The position numbers and the translations under genes are program-made. Of a stretch of 64,000 nt of DNA, positions 45,143 through 55,695 are shown in pieces. The notes under the pieces were generated by a model, which was not told the DNA's origin, ran no database searches, and saw only the letters and a list, made by a program, of their open reading frames with translations. This DNA comes from Candidatus Paraluminiphilus aquimaris. Its GTDB lineage: Bacteria > Pseudomonadota > Gammaproteobacteria > Pseudomonadales > Halieaceae. Position 1 is the stretch's first letter; each line of letters starts with the position of its first letter. The stretch is from the NCBI RefSeq assembly GCF_026230195.1, contig NZ_CP036501.1, forward strand, positions 1,798,001-1,862,000. The letters are read 5' to 3'.

Positions 45143-47755
45143 TTAAGCCACTTCCTCAATCAGTGTCGCTGCGATTTTTTGTCCATCTTCGGCTAACGCT
45201 TGGAAGCTCTGGATTTCATTGAAGTTCATGTAGCGATAAATCTCCGCTGACATGGAATCGAGATCATTGGCATAGGCCATATACTCTTCAGGCGTTGGTA
45301 ATCGACCAATAATGGCTCCCACGGCAGCTAGCTCAGCCGATGTTAGGTACACATTGGCGCCTTCTCCTAGTCGATTGGGGAAGTTGCGGGTTGAGGTAGA
45401 CAAGACCGTGGATTTTGGTGCGACGCGAGCCTGATTTCCCATACACAACGAGCAGCCAGGCATCTCTGTCCGCGCTCCGGCGCGACCGAAGATGGCGTAA
45501 TAGCCTTCTTCCATGAGTTGGTATTCATCCATCCGTGTGGGTGGGCAAATCCACATTCGGGCAGCGACACCACCTGTGTGCTGATCGAGTAACTTGCCGG
45601 TCGCACGGAAGTGACCAATGTTCGTCATACAGCTACCGATAAACACTTCATTAACTTCATCACCGGCAACCTGGCTCAGTAAACGAGCATCGTCAGGATC
45701 ATTAGGCGCACACACGACAGGCTCAGTGACCTCCGCGAGGTCGATCTCGATGACCGCAGCGTATTCGGCGTCTGTATCGGCTTCCAGAAGATCTGGATTA
45801 TCCAGCCACTTTTCCATATTTCGAACGCGCCGCTCAAGCGTTCGAGGATCGCCATAGCCCTCTGCGATCATCGACCTCAAAAGGACAACATTTGATTTGA
45901 GATAATTCCCGATGGTGTCTTCCGACAGCTTGATCGTGCAACCAGCGGCAGAGCGTTCAGCCGATGCATCGGATAATTCAAAGGCCTGTTCTACCGTTAG
46001 GTCTTCTAAGCCTTCAATTTCGAGAATCCGCCCCGAGAAAATATTTTTCTTCCCCTTCTTCTCGACGGTTAACAAGCCCTCTTGAATTGCGTAGTAGGGG
46101 ATGGCGTGTACAAGATCGCGAAGTGTTATTCCCGGCTGCATATCGCCCTTGAAACGAACGAGCACGGATTCAGGCATGTCGAGTGGCATGACACCGGTTG
46201 CCGCAGCAAACGCTACAAGACCCGATCCTGCGGGGAATGAGATGCCCAATGGGAATCGAGTATGCGAGTCACCACCCGTTCCGACGGTGTCGGGCAGAAG
46301 CATACGGTTTAGCCAACTGTGGATGATGCCGTCTCCGGGACGCAAGGATACGCCACCACGATTGCGGATAAAGTCAGGCAACGAGTGTTGTGTGTCGATA
46401 TCAACCGGTTTTGGATAGGCGGCAGTGTGGCAGAAAGACTGCATGGTGAGATCGGCAGAAAAGCCAAGGCATGCGAGGTCCTGTAGCTCATCACGCGTCA
46501 TGGGGCCAGTGGTGTCTTGGGAGCCAACCGTCGTCATCTTTGGTTCACAGTAGGTACCCGGACGGATACCCTCGACGCCGCAGGCACGGCCAACCATCTT
46601 CTGGGCAAGCGTAAACCCGGCGTCTGTGGCTTCGGGTAGATCCGGCTTACGAAAGAGCGGGCTTTCGCTTAAACCAAGTGCCTCACGCGCTTTTGCAGTT
46701 AAGCCACGCCCAATAATTAAGTTAATTCGACCGCCCGCACGGACCTCGTCCAATAAGACGTCAGATCTCAGGTCAAACTCTGAGATGACCTCACCCGATT
46801 CATTCAGAACTTGTCCGTCGTATACGCGAATGTCGATAACATCGCCCATACGCATCTTCTCAACGGGGGCTTCAAATACGAGGGCCCCGGCGTCTTCCAT
46901 GGTGTTGTAGAAGATGGGCGCGATTTTACCACCAATGCAGACACCACCCATTTGCTTGTTAGGTACACCTGTCACAGGTTGGCCGAAATACCAAAGGACA
47001 CTATTTGCCGCGGACTTTCTAGAGGAGCCGGTTCCAACAACATCACCGACGAAGGCAACAGGCAATCCCTTGGACTTGACCGCTTCAACCTGCGCCATAG
47101 GACCTACTTTTCCGTGTTCCTCAGGCTCGAGCCCATCGCGAGTCATCTTGTACATGGCGCGGGCATGTAAAGGGATATCGGGGCGCGACCAAGCATCAGG
47201 TGCAGGTGACAAATCGTCTGTATTGGTTTCACCCGTAACTTTGAAAACCACCATTTTTAAAGACTCAGGCAGTTCATCACGTTTGGTAAACCACTCAGCG
47301 TCGGCCCAGGATTGCATCACTGACTGCGCATTCACGCTGCCTTCTTTGGCCATCGCAGCCACATCGTAAAACGCGTCGAACATGAGCAATGTATGCTTCA
47401 GTTCGGTTGCCGCCTGAGCGCCTAGCTCGTCATCATTTAAGAGCTTTACAAGTGTCTCGATGTTGTACCCGCCGTGCATATCGCCCAGTAGGTCAACCGC
47501 TGTAATTTTATCGATCAGCGGAGAGGCTACATTACCGAGGGCGACGTCAGATAAGAATGCAGCCTTTACATAGGCGGCTTCGTCAACACCGGGTGGAACG
47601 CGGTTCGAGATGAGGTCAACCAAATAGTCTTCCTCACCTACCGGTGGCGCCTTCAACAGCTCAACAAGATCAGCGACCTGTTGTGGTGATAGTGGTTTTG
47701 GTGGAATGTTCATAGCAGCCCGCTCGGCTACATGTTCACGATAAGCTTCAAGCAC
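45143..47755 (-). CDS. acnB: Aconitate hydratase B
   Basis: 870 residues, full AcnB length, from a GTG with GAGGAAA at good spacing. N-terminal HEAT-like domain ([20 protein letters not shown]), the swivel domain moved to the N-terminal side ([16 protein letters not shown]), and Fe-S region with [12 protein letters not shown] and [14 protein letters not shown]. It isomerises citrate to isocitrate in the TCA cycle and can act as an mRNA-binding apo-protein. Single gene with its own promoter and terminator. Confidence 0.98.
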   Translation of the reverse strand: MLEAYREHVAERAAMNIPPKPLSPQQVADLVELLKAPPVGEEDYLVDLISNRVPPGVDEAAYVKAAFLSDVALGNVASPLIDKITAVDLLGDMHGGYNIETLVKLLNDDELGAQAATELKHTLLMFDAFYDVAAMAKEGSVNAQSVMQSWADAEWFTKRDELPESLKMVVFKVTGETNTDDLSPAPDAWSRPDIPLHARAMYKMTRDGLEPEEHGKVGPMAQVEAVKSKGLPVAFVGDVVGTGSSRKSAANSVLWYFGQPVTGVPNKQMGGVCIGGKIAPIFYNTMEDAGALVFEAPVEKMRMGDVIDIRVYDGQVLNESGEVISEFDLRSDVLLDEVRAGGRINLIIGRGLTAKAREALGLSESPLFRKPDLPEATDAGFTLAQKMVGRACGVEGIRPGTYCEPKMTTVGSQDTTGPMTRDELQDLACLGFSADLTMQSFCHTAAYPKPVDIDTQHSLPDFIRNRGGVSLRPGDGIIHSWLNRMLLPDTVGTGGDSHTRFPLGISFPAGSGLVAFAAATGVMPLDMPESVLVRFKGDMQPGITLRDLVHAIPYYAIQEGLLTVEKKGKKNIFSGRILEIEGLEDLTVEQAFELSDASAERSAAGCTIKLSEDTIGNYLKSNVVLLRSMIAEGYGDPRTLERRVRNMEKWLDNPDLLEADTDAEYAAVIEIDLAEVTEPVVCAPNDPDDARLLSQVAGDEVNEVFIGSCMTNIGHFRATGKLLDQHTGGVAARMWICPPTRMDEYQLMEEGYYAIFGRAGARTEMPGCSLCMGNQARVAPKSTVLSTSTRNFPNRLGEGANVYLTSAELAAVGAIIGRLPTPEEYMAYANDLDSMSAEIYRYMNFNEIQSFQALAEDGQKIAATLIEEVA

Positions 47756-47825
47756 AGAATTTTCCTCTTCCCCAGAATGTGTCGGAGCGCTCGCTTTTGT
47801 TGGCGCTTCGCTCTTTTGCGCGCGG

Positions 47826-47854
47826 ATTATAGCTTGTGACCAAGTATGTCGACA
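47826..47854 (-). promoter_or_regulatory. Candidate promoter of acnB
   Basis: A perfect TATAAT (47826-47831, minus strand) with TGTCGA (47849-47854) as weak -35, spacer 17. It gives a leader of about 65 bases to the GTG start. Confidence 0.55.
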
Positions 47855-47908
47855 GCGATTCGATCAATTCTGTGCATTCATGCGATGTTTATCCTAGACT
47901 TCGGCGCT

Positions 47909-48397
47909 ATGTCGGCAGCCAATCCCAAACAAGTTCAGCTTAAGCCCATTAAGACACCCTGCATCGGCGTGTGTTCGACCGGTATTGGCGACAGTGTATG
48001 CAGAGGCTGTAAGCGATTCAGCCACGAGGTTATACATTGGAATGGTTATACACAGGATGAGAAACGCTTTGTGGACAAGCGTCTATCAGGTTTTCTCTCT
48101 CAAGCCTGCTCGCATAAATGCACTGTTATCGATCGAGATCTATTGCAATGGCAGCTCGATACCCAACTGGTAAGATATAACGAAGAGCATGACGAGTATT
48201 GTTGGCTGTTTCAGCTGTTAAAAGCGGGGGCGAGTCAGATCAGGGACCCCAGTAAATATGGATTTCGTGTGCATCCCGGTTGGTCAGACCTATCGCTCGT
48301 CGCGCTGAGAGATAAAATCGACGAAGATTTTTGGATCTTGTCGACCGCTCACTACGACCGTTACCTTGCCACGCCTGATATGTTTGACGAGGTCTGA
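47909..48397 (+). CDS. DUF1289 family protein with C-terminal extension
   Basis: 162 residues from the ATG at 47909; in-frame ATGs at 47846 and 47885 would lengthen it, but those residues are not family-like and the first lies inside the acnB promoter region. The DUF1289 cysteine motif is TPCIGVCSTGIGDSVCRGCKRF, probably a metal site (zinc or Fe-S), function unknown. About 100 further residues follow (EYCWLFQLLKAGASQIRDP), longer than most small DUF1289 proteins. Nine bases separate it from miaE. Confidence 0.8.
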   Translation: MSAANPKQVQLKPIKTPCIGVCSTGIGDSVCRGCKRFSHEVIHWNGYTQDEKRFVDKRLSGFLSQACSHKCTVIDRDLLQWQLDTQLVRYNEEHDEYCWLFQLLKAGASQIRDPSKYGFRVHPGWSDLSLVALRDKIDEDFWILSTAHYDRYLATPDMFDEV

Positions 48398-48406
48398 CTC
48401 CACAAT

Positions 48407-49024
48407 ATGGCCGCCGCTGTTGATCTAACCCCTGTCATTGAGTTTTTGCCCTGCAGGACGCCCGATGCCTGGATATCGGCTGCGGTAGGGTGCTTGCCTG
48501 TATTAATGATTGATCACGCGAACTGTGAGAAGAAAGCGGCGGCAACGGCAATGAGTCTGATGCACCGGTATACCGATAACACTGCATTACTCAACAAAAT
48601 GTCCCGACTTGCGCGCGAAGAGCTGCGACACTTTGAACAGGTGCTGAAGCTAATGTCACAGCGCGGCATTGCTTATGAATCTGTGACTGCATCACGGTAT
48701 GCGCAAGGTCTTCGCGATAAAGTGTGCAAAAAGGATCCCCATAAACTTGTCGATACCTTGGTTGTGGGCGCATTAATCGAGGCGCGGTCTTGTGAACGGT
48801 TTGCCGCCCTCGCTCCCCACGTAGATTCGGAGCTTGGGGACTTTTATGTCTCACTGCTCAAAAGTGAGTCACGCCATTTTATGGACTACATCACTCTGGC
48901 GAATTCGCTTGAAGATCGAGACGTTGTCGAGGAAAGACTCGCTCTATTTCGCAGCATTGAAAGAGGCCTCATTGAAAGTCCCGATACTGAAGTGCGATTC
49001 CACAGTGGTGTTCCCGCAATGTAG
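48407..49024 (+). CDS. miaE: tRNA-(ms2io6A)-hydroxylase
   Basis: 205 residues. A diiron carboxylate protein: Glu-rich helices with LAREELRHFEQVLKLM and LKSESRHFMDYI supply ExxH ligands, EARSCERF a further Glu. MiaE hydroxylates the isopentenyl group of ms2i6A37 in tRNAs reading UNN codons. Start ATG 9 bases after the DUF1289 gene. Confidence 0.94.
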   Translation: MAAAVDLTPVIEFLPCRTPDAWISAAVGCLPVLMIDHANCEKKAAATAMSLMHRYTDNTALLNKMSRLAREELRHFEQVLKLMSQRGIAYESVTASRYAQGLRDKVCKKDPHKLVDTLVVGALIEARSCERFAALAPHVDSELGDFYVSLLKSESRHFMDYITLANSLEDRDVVEERLALFRSIERGLIESPDTEVRFHSGVPAM

Positions 49025-49037
49025 GAAAAGGGTCTCG

Positions 49038-49763
49038 TTACGAAGCGAACGCCTTTAGATCAAACTCCACGAGTTCAAGGGTGTCGCCTTGCTCGTGCAA
49101 ATACCAACCCGTCTCGTTCCAGTCGCCAAGTACCACGCGCTCAAAGTTTTCAGATAAGTGCCTGCGGGGTCTGTGTGTATGCCCGTGGATCAACCGTGAA
49201 GCGCTGTGCTGAGTCACTGCACGTTCAACCGCCGCCTGGTTAACGTCCATAATGTCCTCGGCCTTGTTGCTCGCAGCTTCCTTACTCATTGTACGAAGTT
49301 GCTTGGCAAGTTCGCGTCGTTCCTCAAGGGGTTTCGCAAGCATATCGGCCTGCCAAGCGGGGTCGTGCGCTACGACGCGAAACGCCATGTAATCGGTGTC
49401 GTCAGTGCAGAGGAGGTCGCCGTGCATGATAAGCGTGGGTTCTCCAGCCACTACAATTTGGGCCATATCACTGAGTAGCTCTGCGTTGAATTTGTCGAGA
49501 TAGTCAGCGCCGACCAAGAAATCTCTATTGCCGCGCATAAAGTAAATGCGAGTACCCCGGTCAGCCATTCGTTTCATGGCTGAGGTAAAGCGCTGCGCTA
49601 ATGGGCTATCGTCATCGTCGCCTATCCACGCCTCGAAAATATCGCCCAATAAAAAAAGGCGATCAACACCGCCTTTTTGTTCGAGAAACCGATATAGCCC
49701 CTGCTCAATCCGCGGTGTTGCCTCGCTCAGGTGGAGGTCGCTGATGAACAGAGAGGTCGTCAT
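49038..49763 (-). CDS. lpxH: UDP-2,3-diacylglucosamine diphosphatase
   Basis: 241 residues, typical length. Calcineurin-type metal motifs: FISDLHLSE, LGDIFEAWIGDDD, MRGNRDFLVG, LIMHGDLL and HGHTHRPRRH. It makes lipid X in lipid A synthesis at the inner membrane. The start codon follows the ppiB stop by two bases, so the two form an operon as in many gammaproteobacteria. Confidence 0.97.
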   Translation of the reverse strand: MTTSLFISDLHLSEATPRIEQGLYRFLEQKGGVDRLFLLGDIFEAWIGDDDDSPLAQRFTSAMKRMADRGTRIYFMRGNRDFLVGADYLDKFNAELLSDMAQIVVAGEPTLIMHGDLLCTDDTDYMAFRVVAHDPAWQADMLAKPLEERRELAKQLRTMSKEAASNKAEDIMDVNQAAVERAVTQHSASRLIHGHTHRPRRHLSENFERVVLGDWNETGWYLHEQGDTLELVEFDLKAFAS

Positions 49764-49765
49764 AG

Positions 49766-50269
49766 TTAGTCTGCAAGCACCGTTACAGACTCGATGAGAA
49801 TTGGGTCGTTTGGAACGTCCTGATGACCTGCTTTGCTGCCTGTTGGTACAACGCGAATCTTGTCCAAGACATCCTCGCCCTCTACGACACGGCCAAAGAC
49901 AGCATATCCCCAGCCCTGCATGTTCTCACCGGAGAAGTTTAGGAAGTCATTGTCCGAAACATTAATGAAGAACTGCGCAGTCGCTGAATGGGGATCCATC
50001 GTCCGTGCCATAGCAATTGTTCCGCGATCATTTTTGAGGCCATTATTGGCTTCGTTTGTGATGGGGTCATTACCGGCTTTTTGGCGCATCTCGGTATCAA
50101 AGCCGCCACCTTGAACCATGAAGTTATTGATCACGCGATGAAAGATTGTGCCGTCGTAATGACCGGCCTCGGCATAAGCAATAAAGTTGGCGACGGTAGC
50201 AGGCGCCTTTTCTGCATCGAGCTCGAGGGTCATTTCGCCGAGGAGTGTTTTCATGAGTACGCGTGTCAT
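49766..50269 (-). CDS. ppiB: Peptidyl-prolyl cis-trans isomerase B (cyclophilin)
   Basis: 167 residues if started at 50269, matching E. coli PpiB; in-frame ATGs at 50332, 50290 and 50254 are also possible and none has a clear ribosome site. Cyclophilin motifs: [16 protein letters not shown] and [13 protein letters not shown] proline isomerase that aids protein folding in the cytoplasm. Divergent from glnS. Confidence 0.93.
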   Translation of the reverse strand: MTRVLMKTLLGEMTLELDAEKAPATVANFIAYAEAGHYDGTIFHRVINNFMVQGGGFDTEMRQKAGNDPITNEANNGLKNDRGTIAMARTMDPHSATAQFFINVSDNDFLNFSGENMQGWGYAVFGRVVEGEDVLDKIRVVPTGSKAGHQDVPNDPILIESVTVLAD

Positions 50270-50424
50270 CGCCATTTTTGTAGCTGCCATATTGAGGGAA
50301 AGCGCGAATGATACAGATACGTAGAGTTGCATTCGAGTAAATTACTACCAGCCTATACCGGTTGAGCGAAACTGACTTGAACGTAATCCCTTGCTAAACT
50401 CGCGCATCACATCAAGGGCCGCCC

Positions 50425-52077
50425 ATGGACACAGAACCACGCAGTAATTTCCTGAGGACTCAAATTCAGAGTGATTTGGATGCCGGTGTTGTCGAACGCA
50501 TCGTAACCCGTTTCCCGCCAGAGCCTAATGGCTTTCTCCACATCGGACATGCAAAGTCCATCACGGTGAATTTTGGGTTGGCCGAGCAATACGGTGGTGC
50601 GTGCAACCTTCGGTTTGATGACACCAACCCGGAGAAGGAAAGTCAGGTCTTTATCGATGCGATTCAGGCTGATGTAAAGTGGCTGGGGTATCAGTGGAGC
50701 GGTAACGTTCGGTTCGCATCGAATTACTTTGAACAGTTTTACGACTGGGCGCTACACCTCATCGATGAAGGAAAGGCATACGTCTGTGATCTGAGTGCAG
50801 AGGAAGCTCGTGAGTATCGCGGTTCCCTTACAAAGCCTGGCAAAAACAGCCCTTATCGCGATCGAGAAATTAGCGAGAACAGGGCATTGTTTACGGCGAT
50901 GAAGGCGGGTGAGTTTGAGGATGGCTCTCGGGTTTTGCGCGCAAAAATTGATATGGCCTCTCCCAATATGAATTTGCGAGATCCAACCCTCTACCGAATC
51001 CGGCGGGTCGCTCATCACCAAACGGGTGATGACTGGGTCATCTATCCAACTTACGACTTTGCGCACGGCCAGGAAGACGCCATTGAAGGCATTTCGCACT
51101 CTATTTGCACGCTCGAGTTCGAAGACCACAAGCCGCTATACGACTGGTTCATCGATAATCTGCCCGTCCCCTCGAGGCCGCGGCAATATGAATTTGCGCG
51201 TTTGAACGTTAACTACACGGTGACCAGTAAGCGAAAGCTAAAGCTGCTGGTCGATTCCGGTGTTGTCAGCGGGTGGGATGATCCGCGCATGCCAACCATT
51301 GCGGGGATGCGTCGACGTGGTTACACACCCACTGCGTTGCGGCACTTCTGCGAGGAAGTTGGTACGTCCCGGTCGGACGGTGTTGTTGACGTTGCCATGC
51401 TCGAGAGCGCGGTTCGTAATGACTTGAATGCCACAGCGCCTCGCGCCATGGCGGTACTGAATCCGCTAGCGCTGGAGCTCACGAATTTAGAGAAACCAGA
51501 GCTGCTGTTGGTGCCCAATCATCCCGGTGATGAAACGAAAGGCAAGCGTGAAGTCGCCCTAGGGCGCGAAATCTGGATAGACAGAGAAGACTTCAGACAA
51601 GAGGCGAATAAAAAGTTTAAACGGCTGGTACTGGGAAAGCGGGTTCGCTTACGGGGCGGCTATGTGATCGAGGCCGAGCGATGTGACACAGATGATGAGG
51701 GTCAAGTAACCAAGGTATACGCCTCGATTGTTCCGCAAACACTGGGCGAGGACCCAGATGATGGGGTTAAAGCGAAAGGTGTGATCCACTGGGTCGATGC
51801 GGCGACAGGTTGCCGGGCAGAGATCCGAAGTTACGACCGATTGTTCAACGTTGAGGACCCCTCTCGGGCCGACCGTATGGATGATGTGATCAATCCCAGT
51901 TCCTTGGTCGTCAGTGAAGCGGTCTTGGAGCGAGCGCTAGAGTCGGCGGCGCCCGAGATGCGATTCCAATTCGAGCGAGAGGGTTACTTCGTCGCCGACC
52001 GTTACGATCACGCACGAGAGAAGCCCGTTTTCAATAAAGTTATAGGTTTGCGCGATACATGGACAGGTAATGACTGA
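50425..52077 (+). CDS. glnS: Glutaminyl-tRNA synthetase
   Basis: 550 residues. Class I motif PPEPNGFLHIGHAKS at about 30-44 and the second signature VTSKRKLKLLV (KMSKS equivalent; E. coli has VMSKRKL). The C-terminal beta-barrel anticodon-binding part includes IWIDREDFRQEANKKFKRL. It charges tRNA-Gln directly. Its end overlaps the cysS start by eight bases. Confidence 0.97.
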   Translation: MDTEPRSNFLRTQIQSDLDAGVVERIVTRFPPEPNGFLHIGHAKSITVNFGLAEQYGGACNLRFDDTNPEKESQVFIDAIQADVKWLGYQWSGNVRFASNYFEQFYDWALHLIDEGKAYVCDLSAEEAREYRGSLTKPGKNSPYRDREISENRALFTAMKAGEFEDGSRVLRAKIDMASPNMNLRDPTLYRIRRVAHHQTGDDWVIYPTYDFAHGQEDAIEGISHSICTLEFEDHKPLYDWFIDNLPVPSRPRQYEFARLNVNYTVTSKRKLKLLVDSGVVSGWDDPRMPTIAGMRRRGYTPTALRHFCEEVGTSRSDGVVDVAMLESAVRNDLNATAPRAMAVLNPLALELTNLEKPELLLVPNHPGDETKGKREVALGREIWIDREDFRQEANKKFKRLVLGKRVRLRGGYVIEAERCDTDDEGQVTKVYASIVPQTLGEDPDDGVKAKGVIHWVDAATGCRAEIRSYDRLFNVEDPSRADRMDDVINPSSLVVSEAVLERALESAAPEMRFQFEREGYFVADRYDHAREKPVFNKVIGLRDTWTGND

Positions 52078-53443
52078 TTTATTGCTTACTAACAGTGCTG
52101 GCGGCGATAAGTCAGTATTTGAGCCCATCGATCCAGAACACATTCGTATGTACGTCTGTGGTCCTACAGTCTATAACCTTGTGCATATTGGCAATGCCCG
52201 GCCCGTTGTTGTCTTCGATACCTTGTTTAGGGTGCTTAACGCGCTCTATCCCAAGGTGACCTATGCGCGCAACATTACCGATATTGATGACAAAATTATC
52301 GTTGCCGCTAGAGAGCGTGCCATCGACATAACGACACTCACTCAAGAGTTCACGGAAAAATTCCGTGCCGATATGACCGCTTTGAATAACCTAACGCCAT
52401 CGATGGAGCCTCAGGCGACTGAACATGTGGATGCGATGTTAGATTTGGCTCGGCGTCTGATTGAAAAAGGGCACGCTTATGTTGCCGAAGGGCATGTGCT
52501 ATTTGATGTGACGTCTATGGACGACTACGGGGCGCTCAGTGGTCGCCAACTCGACGACATGCTGGCGGGCGCTCGGGTAGAGGTCGCTTCCTATAAGAGG
52601 CATTCGGGAGACTTTGTACTCTGGAAACCGTCAAGCGACGACGAGCCGGGTTGGGACAGTGACTATGGTCGTGGTCGGCCCGGATGGCACATAGAGTGCT
52701 CAGCAATGATTCATCAGCACCTCGGCGATAATATCGATATCCATGGGGGCGGCCGCGACCTCATTTTTCCACACCACGAAAACGAGCGGGCGCAAAGTTG
52801 CTGTGGCTACGGGGGCGGATTTGTCGGAACGTGGATGCACAATGCCTATGTCGACATGGACGGAGAAAAAATGTCCAAGTCGCTGGGAAATGTGAAGACA
52901 GTCCGTGAATTACTGGAGCATTACGCAGGCGAAACGTTGAGGTTTGCACTATTGTCAGCCCATTACCGATCGCCCCTAAATTTCTCCAGCGCGCTCTTGG
53001 ATAACGCGCAGTCGACTCTTGATAGTTTTTATTTGGCCCTGCGTAATGTGGCTGACATCGAACCGACAAGGGTTGCAACTGCTGAGTCGCCTGTTTTCAA
53101 AGCGATTCTTGACGATTTAAATACGCCCGCCGCGATTGCAGAGCTACATCGGCTGGCCAAAGCGCTAAACAAAGCTCCTGAGTCACAAAAAGCCGCGGCG
53201 AAAGGTGCGCTCCTTGCCGGTGGGGCTGTGTTAGGGATTCTGGGAGAGTCTCCGGACGAATGGTTGTCAAAAGGGCGCCCTGACGAGTTGTCCGCTGAGG
53301 CGATTGATCAGCTGCTAGTTGAGCGCGCTGAAGCAAAAGCCAGCCGCGATTTTTCAAGGGCTGATGCGATTCGTGACGAGCTCAACTCAGCGGGTATTAT
53401 TATTGAAGACAGTGCGACGGGCGCAACGTGGCGCAGAGGATGA
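52070..53443 (+). CDS. cysS: Cysteinyl-tRNA synthetase
   Basis: 457 residues. Zinc and active-site motifs: [45 protein letters not shown] and the KMSKSLGN loop. It aminoacylates tRNA-Cys. glnS-cysS are adjacent and translationally coupled. The stop lies five bases from the convergent hydrolase. Confidence 0.98.
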   Translation: MTDLLLTNSAGGDKSVFEPIDPEHIRMYVCGPTVYNLVHIGNARPVVVFDTLFRVLNALYPKVTYARNITDIDDKIIVAARERAIDITTLTQEFTEKFRADMTALNNLTPSMEPQATEHVDAMLDLARRLIEKGHAYVAEGHVLFDVTSMDDYGALSGRQLDDMLAGARVEVASYKRHSGDFVLWKPSSDDEPGWDSDYGRGRPGWHIECSAMIHQHLGDNIDIHGGGRDLIFPHHENERAQSCCGYGGGFVGTWMHNAYVDMDGEKMSKSLGNVKTVRELLEHYAGETLRFALLSAHYRSPLNFSSALLDNAQSTLDSFYLALRNVADIEPTRVATAESPVFKAILDDLNTPAAIAELHRLAKALNKAPESQKAAAKGALLAGGAVLGILGESPDEWLSKGRPDELSAEAIDQLLVERAEAKASRDFSRADAIRDELNSAGIIIEDSATGATWRRG

Positions 53444-53448
53444 TGGAC

Positions 53449-54450
53449 TTAGTCGCAGCCGTGTACGCGCGCTAAGAACTCCAACAATATTTTATTGACG
53501 TCTCTAGGCGCTTCTTCCGCGGTCCAGTGGCCAACATTCGGCAGCTCTTTGGCAATGAGTAGGTTTTCGTAGTTCTTTTTCACATGCTCTAAAAAGCTCG
53601 TGCTCAGGGGAACAAAGTGGCTCACCGGGTCCAATTCCCCCGTAATGAAAAACGCGGGTTGTGAAATCTTTGCGTCGCTTAAGTGGGCGAGCTCCTCCCA
53701 ATCCAAGTTTTGCGCCCTATAACGGTTATAGGGCCCCCGCTTTCCACTGAGTTGAAATTGGCTGACGAGATAATCTAGATCCGTCTGTGAGAACCAATCG
53801 GGGAAGGTTTCGAAGTGCGTCATATCGTCGAGCAGCTTGGCGTCGGCCGCTTTCAGACCCATGAAGCCACCTTGTTTATTTTGCTGTTGATGTTTCATGC
53901 CGCGAGCATCGATTGCGGTGTATACGAGAAACAACGATCTCGCAAGATCAGCCTCGAATTCGGCCTCTGCGGTACCCTCATTGAGAAAGTACAGCTGATA
54001 GAAAAATCGGTCTTTATAAATTGCGCGCCATAAATCGAGAGTCGGTAGCGGTGGGCGAGTTAAGTGAGGTACAGACAACGAGCCAGTAGCATAAACCCGC
54101 TCAGGGTAGAGTAGGGCTGTCGTAAGGGCGATTGGACCGCCCCAGTCGTGGCCTATGGTGATGAAGCGCTCAAAACCAAGCGCGTCAGCGATGCCTATTA
54201 CATCGGCGGCCAGTTCTTTCAGGGTATAGGCTTCGATTTCATGCGGCTTCTCTGACTCACCGTAACCACGCACGTCATAGGCGACCACCGTGTATCCCGC
54301 TTCGGCAATGACGGGGATTTGGTGGCGCCAGCTGTACCAGCTTTCCGGCCAACCATGGCAGAGTATGACGAGTGGCCCGCTACCTTGCATGGCGAGACGG
54401 AGTCGAACACCGTTTGCCGTGACAATCTTGAAGACTACGTCAGATTCCAA
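53449..54450 (-). CDS. Alpha/beta hydrolase, soluble epoxide hydrolase type
   Basis: 333 residues. Oxyanion motif ILCHGWPESWYSWRHQIP, nucleophile elbow GHDWGGPIA (Asp), cap-domain region and the late FITGELDPVSHFVP (acid) and NVGHWTAEEAP (His). The layout matches soluble epoxide hydrolases/haloacetate dehalogenase relatives; Asp nucleophile excludes esterase. Substrate unknown. Sits between cysS and folD in a spot often gene-free, so may be an insertion into the conserved block. Confidence 0.88.
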   Translation of the reverse strand: MESDVVFKIVTANGVRLRLAMQGSGPLVILCHGWPESWYSWRHQIPVIAEAGYTVVAYDVRGYGESEKPHEIEAYTLKELAADVIGIADALGFERFITIGHDWGGPIALTTALLYPERVYATGSLSVPHLTRPPLPTLDLWRAIYKDRFFYQLYFLNEGTAEAEFEADLARSLFLVYTAIDARGMKHQQQNKQGGFMGLKAADAKLLDDMTHFETFPDWFSQTDLDYLVSQFQLSGKRGPYNRYRAQNLDWEELAHLSDAKISQPAFFITGELDPVSHFVPLSTSFLEHVKKNYENLLIAKELPNVGHWTAEEAPRDVNKILLEFLARVHGCD

Positions 54451-54486
54451 GCCGCTGTATTCCTTGGAAGGACCGGTGTGGGGGGG

Positions 54487-55332
54487 CTAGGCAAACGCCT
54501 TCTCGCCCGACTCGACTGTTTGCATAATCAGCGTATTGATCGTCATAGGACCCACGCCACCCGGCACTGGTGTATAGGCCGCAACGCGGTCTACGAGAGG
54601 CCCCATTTCAATATCCCCAACGCCGCCTGGGTGGTAGCCGGCATCGACCACAACAGCGCCATCTTTAATCCATTCAGCCTGAATGAACTCAGGACGACCT
54701 ACCGCGCCCACGATCACGTCGGCTTGTCGGATATGAGCCTCTAGGTTTTCCGTTCTGGAGTGGCAGATCGTCACTGTCGCATTAGCCTGGAGCATCATCA
54801 TGGCCATGGGCTTCCCGAGAATAGGACTTCTTCCTACGACAACTGCGTGCTTGCCGGAAAGCTTGATTTCATAATGCTCAAGAAGTCGCATAATGCCCTG
54901 TGGCGTGGCACATCCATAGGCGGGTTCCCCCATACTCATACGCCCAAACCCCAGGCACGTAACACCATCCACGTCCTTCTCAAGCGCAATCATGTCAAAC
55001 GCTGCTCTCTCATCGATGTGAGAGGGAACAGGGTGCTGGAGTAGGATGCCATGTACATCGGGGTTCGCATTGAGTTGCTCTATTTCTCTCAGCAAATCGT
55101 TGGTCTTAGTTGAAGCGGGGAGTTCTATCGCCATTGACTCCATGCCGATACGTCGGCAGGCGTTGGCCTTCATCTTCACGTACGTGGCAGATGCAGGATC
55201 ATCACCGACCAAAATGGTCGCGAGAACTGGCGTTCGGTCTCCCGTTTTAGCCTTGAGCGCGGCGACGCGTTCTGCCAAGTCGGTTTCGGTCAATTGTGCT
55301 ACGTGTTTTCCATCCAAAAGCGTGGCTGGCAT
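54487..55332 (-). CDS. folD: Methylenetetrahydrofolate dehydrogenase/cyclohydrolase
   Basis: 281 residues from the ATG at 55332, which follows GGGGGGA at six bases; the upstream ATG at 55359 would add nine non-family residues. Motifs [14 protein letters not shown] (catalytic Lys), [28 protein letters not shown] and [11 protein letters not shown]. It interconverts methylene-, methenyl- and formyl-THF with NADP. Confidence 0.97.
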   Translation of the reverse strand: MPATLLDGKHVAQLTETDLAERVAALKAKTGDRTPVLATILVGDDPASATYVKMKANACRRIGMESMAIELPASTKTNDLLREIEQLNANPDVHGILLQHPVPSHIDERAAFDMIALEKDVDGVTCLGFGRMSMGEPAYGCATPQGIMRLLEHYEIKLSGKHAVVVGRSPILGKPMAMMMLQANATVTICHSRTENLEAHIRQADVIVGAVGRPEFIQAEWIKDGAVVVDAGYHPGGVGDIEMGPLVDRVAAYTPVPGGVGPMTINTLIMQTVESGEKAFA

Positions 55333-55401
55333 AAAAATTCCCCCCGTTGAGTGGCGCAATTCTTTCAGAATTCAAATGTATGCGAAAGTCGATTACTGCA
55401 A

Positions 55402-55431
55402 TTGACCCGCCGGCAAGAAAAGCTGTAGACT
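55402..55431 (+). promoter_or_regulatory. Promoter of the tRNA-Pro/tRNA-His operon
   Basis: TTGACC (55402-55407) and TAGACT (55426-55431) with an 18-base spacer, followed by the GC-rich discriminator CGCCGCCCGCG. Such discriminators are typical of stringently controlled stable RNA promoters. Confidence 0.65.
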
Positions 55432-55466
55432 CGCCGCCCGCGAGGTGATGATCACGTCGCGAATTT

Positions 55467-55543
55467 CGGGGTGTAGCGCAGTCTGGTAGCGCGCCTGCTT
55501 TGGGAGCAGGATGTCGGGGGTTCGAATCCCTCCTCCCCGACCA
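55467..55543 (+). tRNA. tRNA-Pro (anticodon TGG)
   Basis: 77 bases including CCA. Acceptor CGGGGTG pairs with CTCCCCG (one G-T at the inner end); anticodon stem CCTGC/GCAGG encloses TTTGGGA, giving TGG; T arm GGGGG-TTCGAAT-CCCTC. Confidence 0.95.
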
Positions 55544-55598
55544 CTTTTTTTCGGCCACATCAACACGGCTGAAAGCCTTGGGAAGCGTCCCAATCAGT

Positions 55599-55675
55599 GG
55601 TGGCTGTAGCTCACCAGGTAGAGCACCGGATTGTGACTCCGGAGGTAGCGGGTTCAAGACCCGTCAGCCACCCCA
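55599..55675 (+). tRNA. tRNA-His (anticodon GTG)
   Basis: 77 bases from the extra 5' G (G-1) to CCA. Acceptor GTGGCTG pairs with CAGCCAC, G-1 faces the discriminator C; anticodon stem CCGGA/TCCGG encloses TTGTGAC, giving GTG; T arm GCGGG-TTCAAGA-CCCGT. It shares a transcript with tRNA-Pro 55 bases upstream. Confidence 0.95.
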
Positions 55676-55695
55676 TTATCAAATTTGGACCTTGT

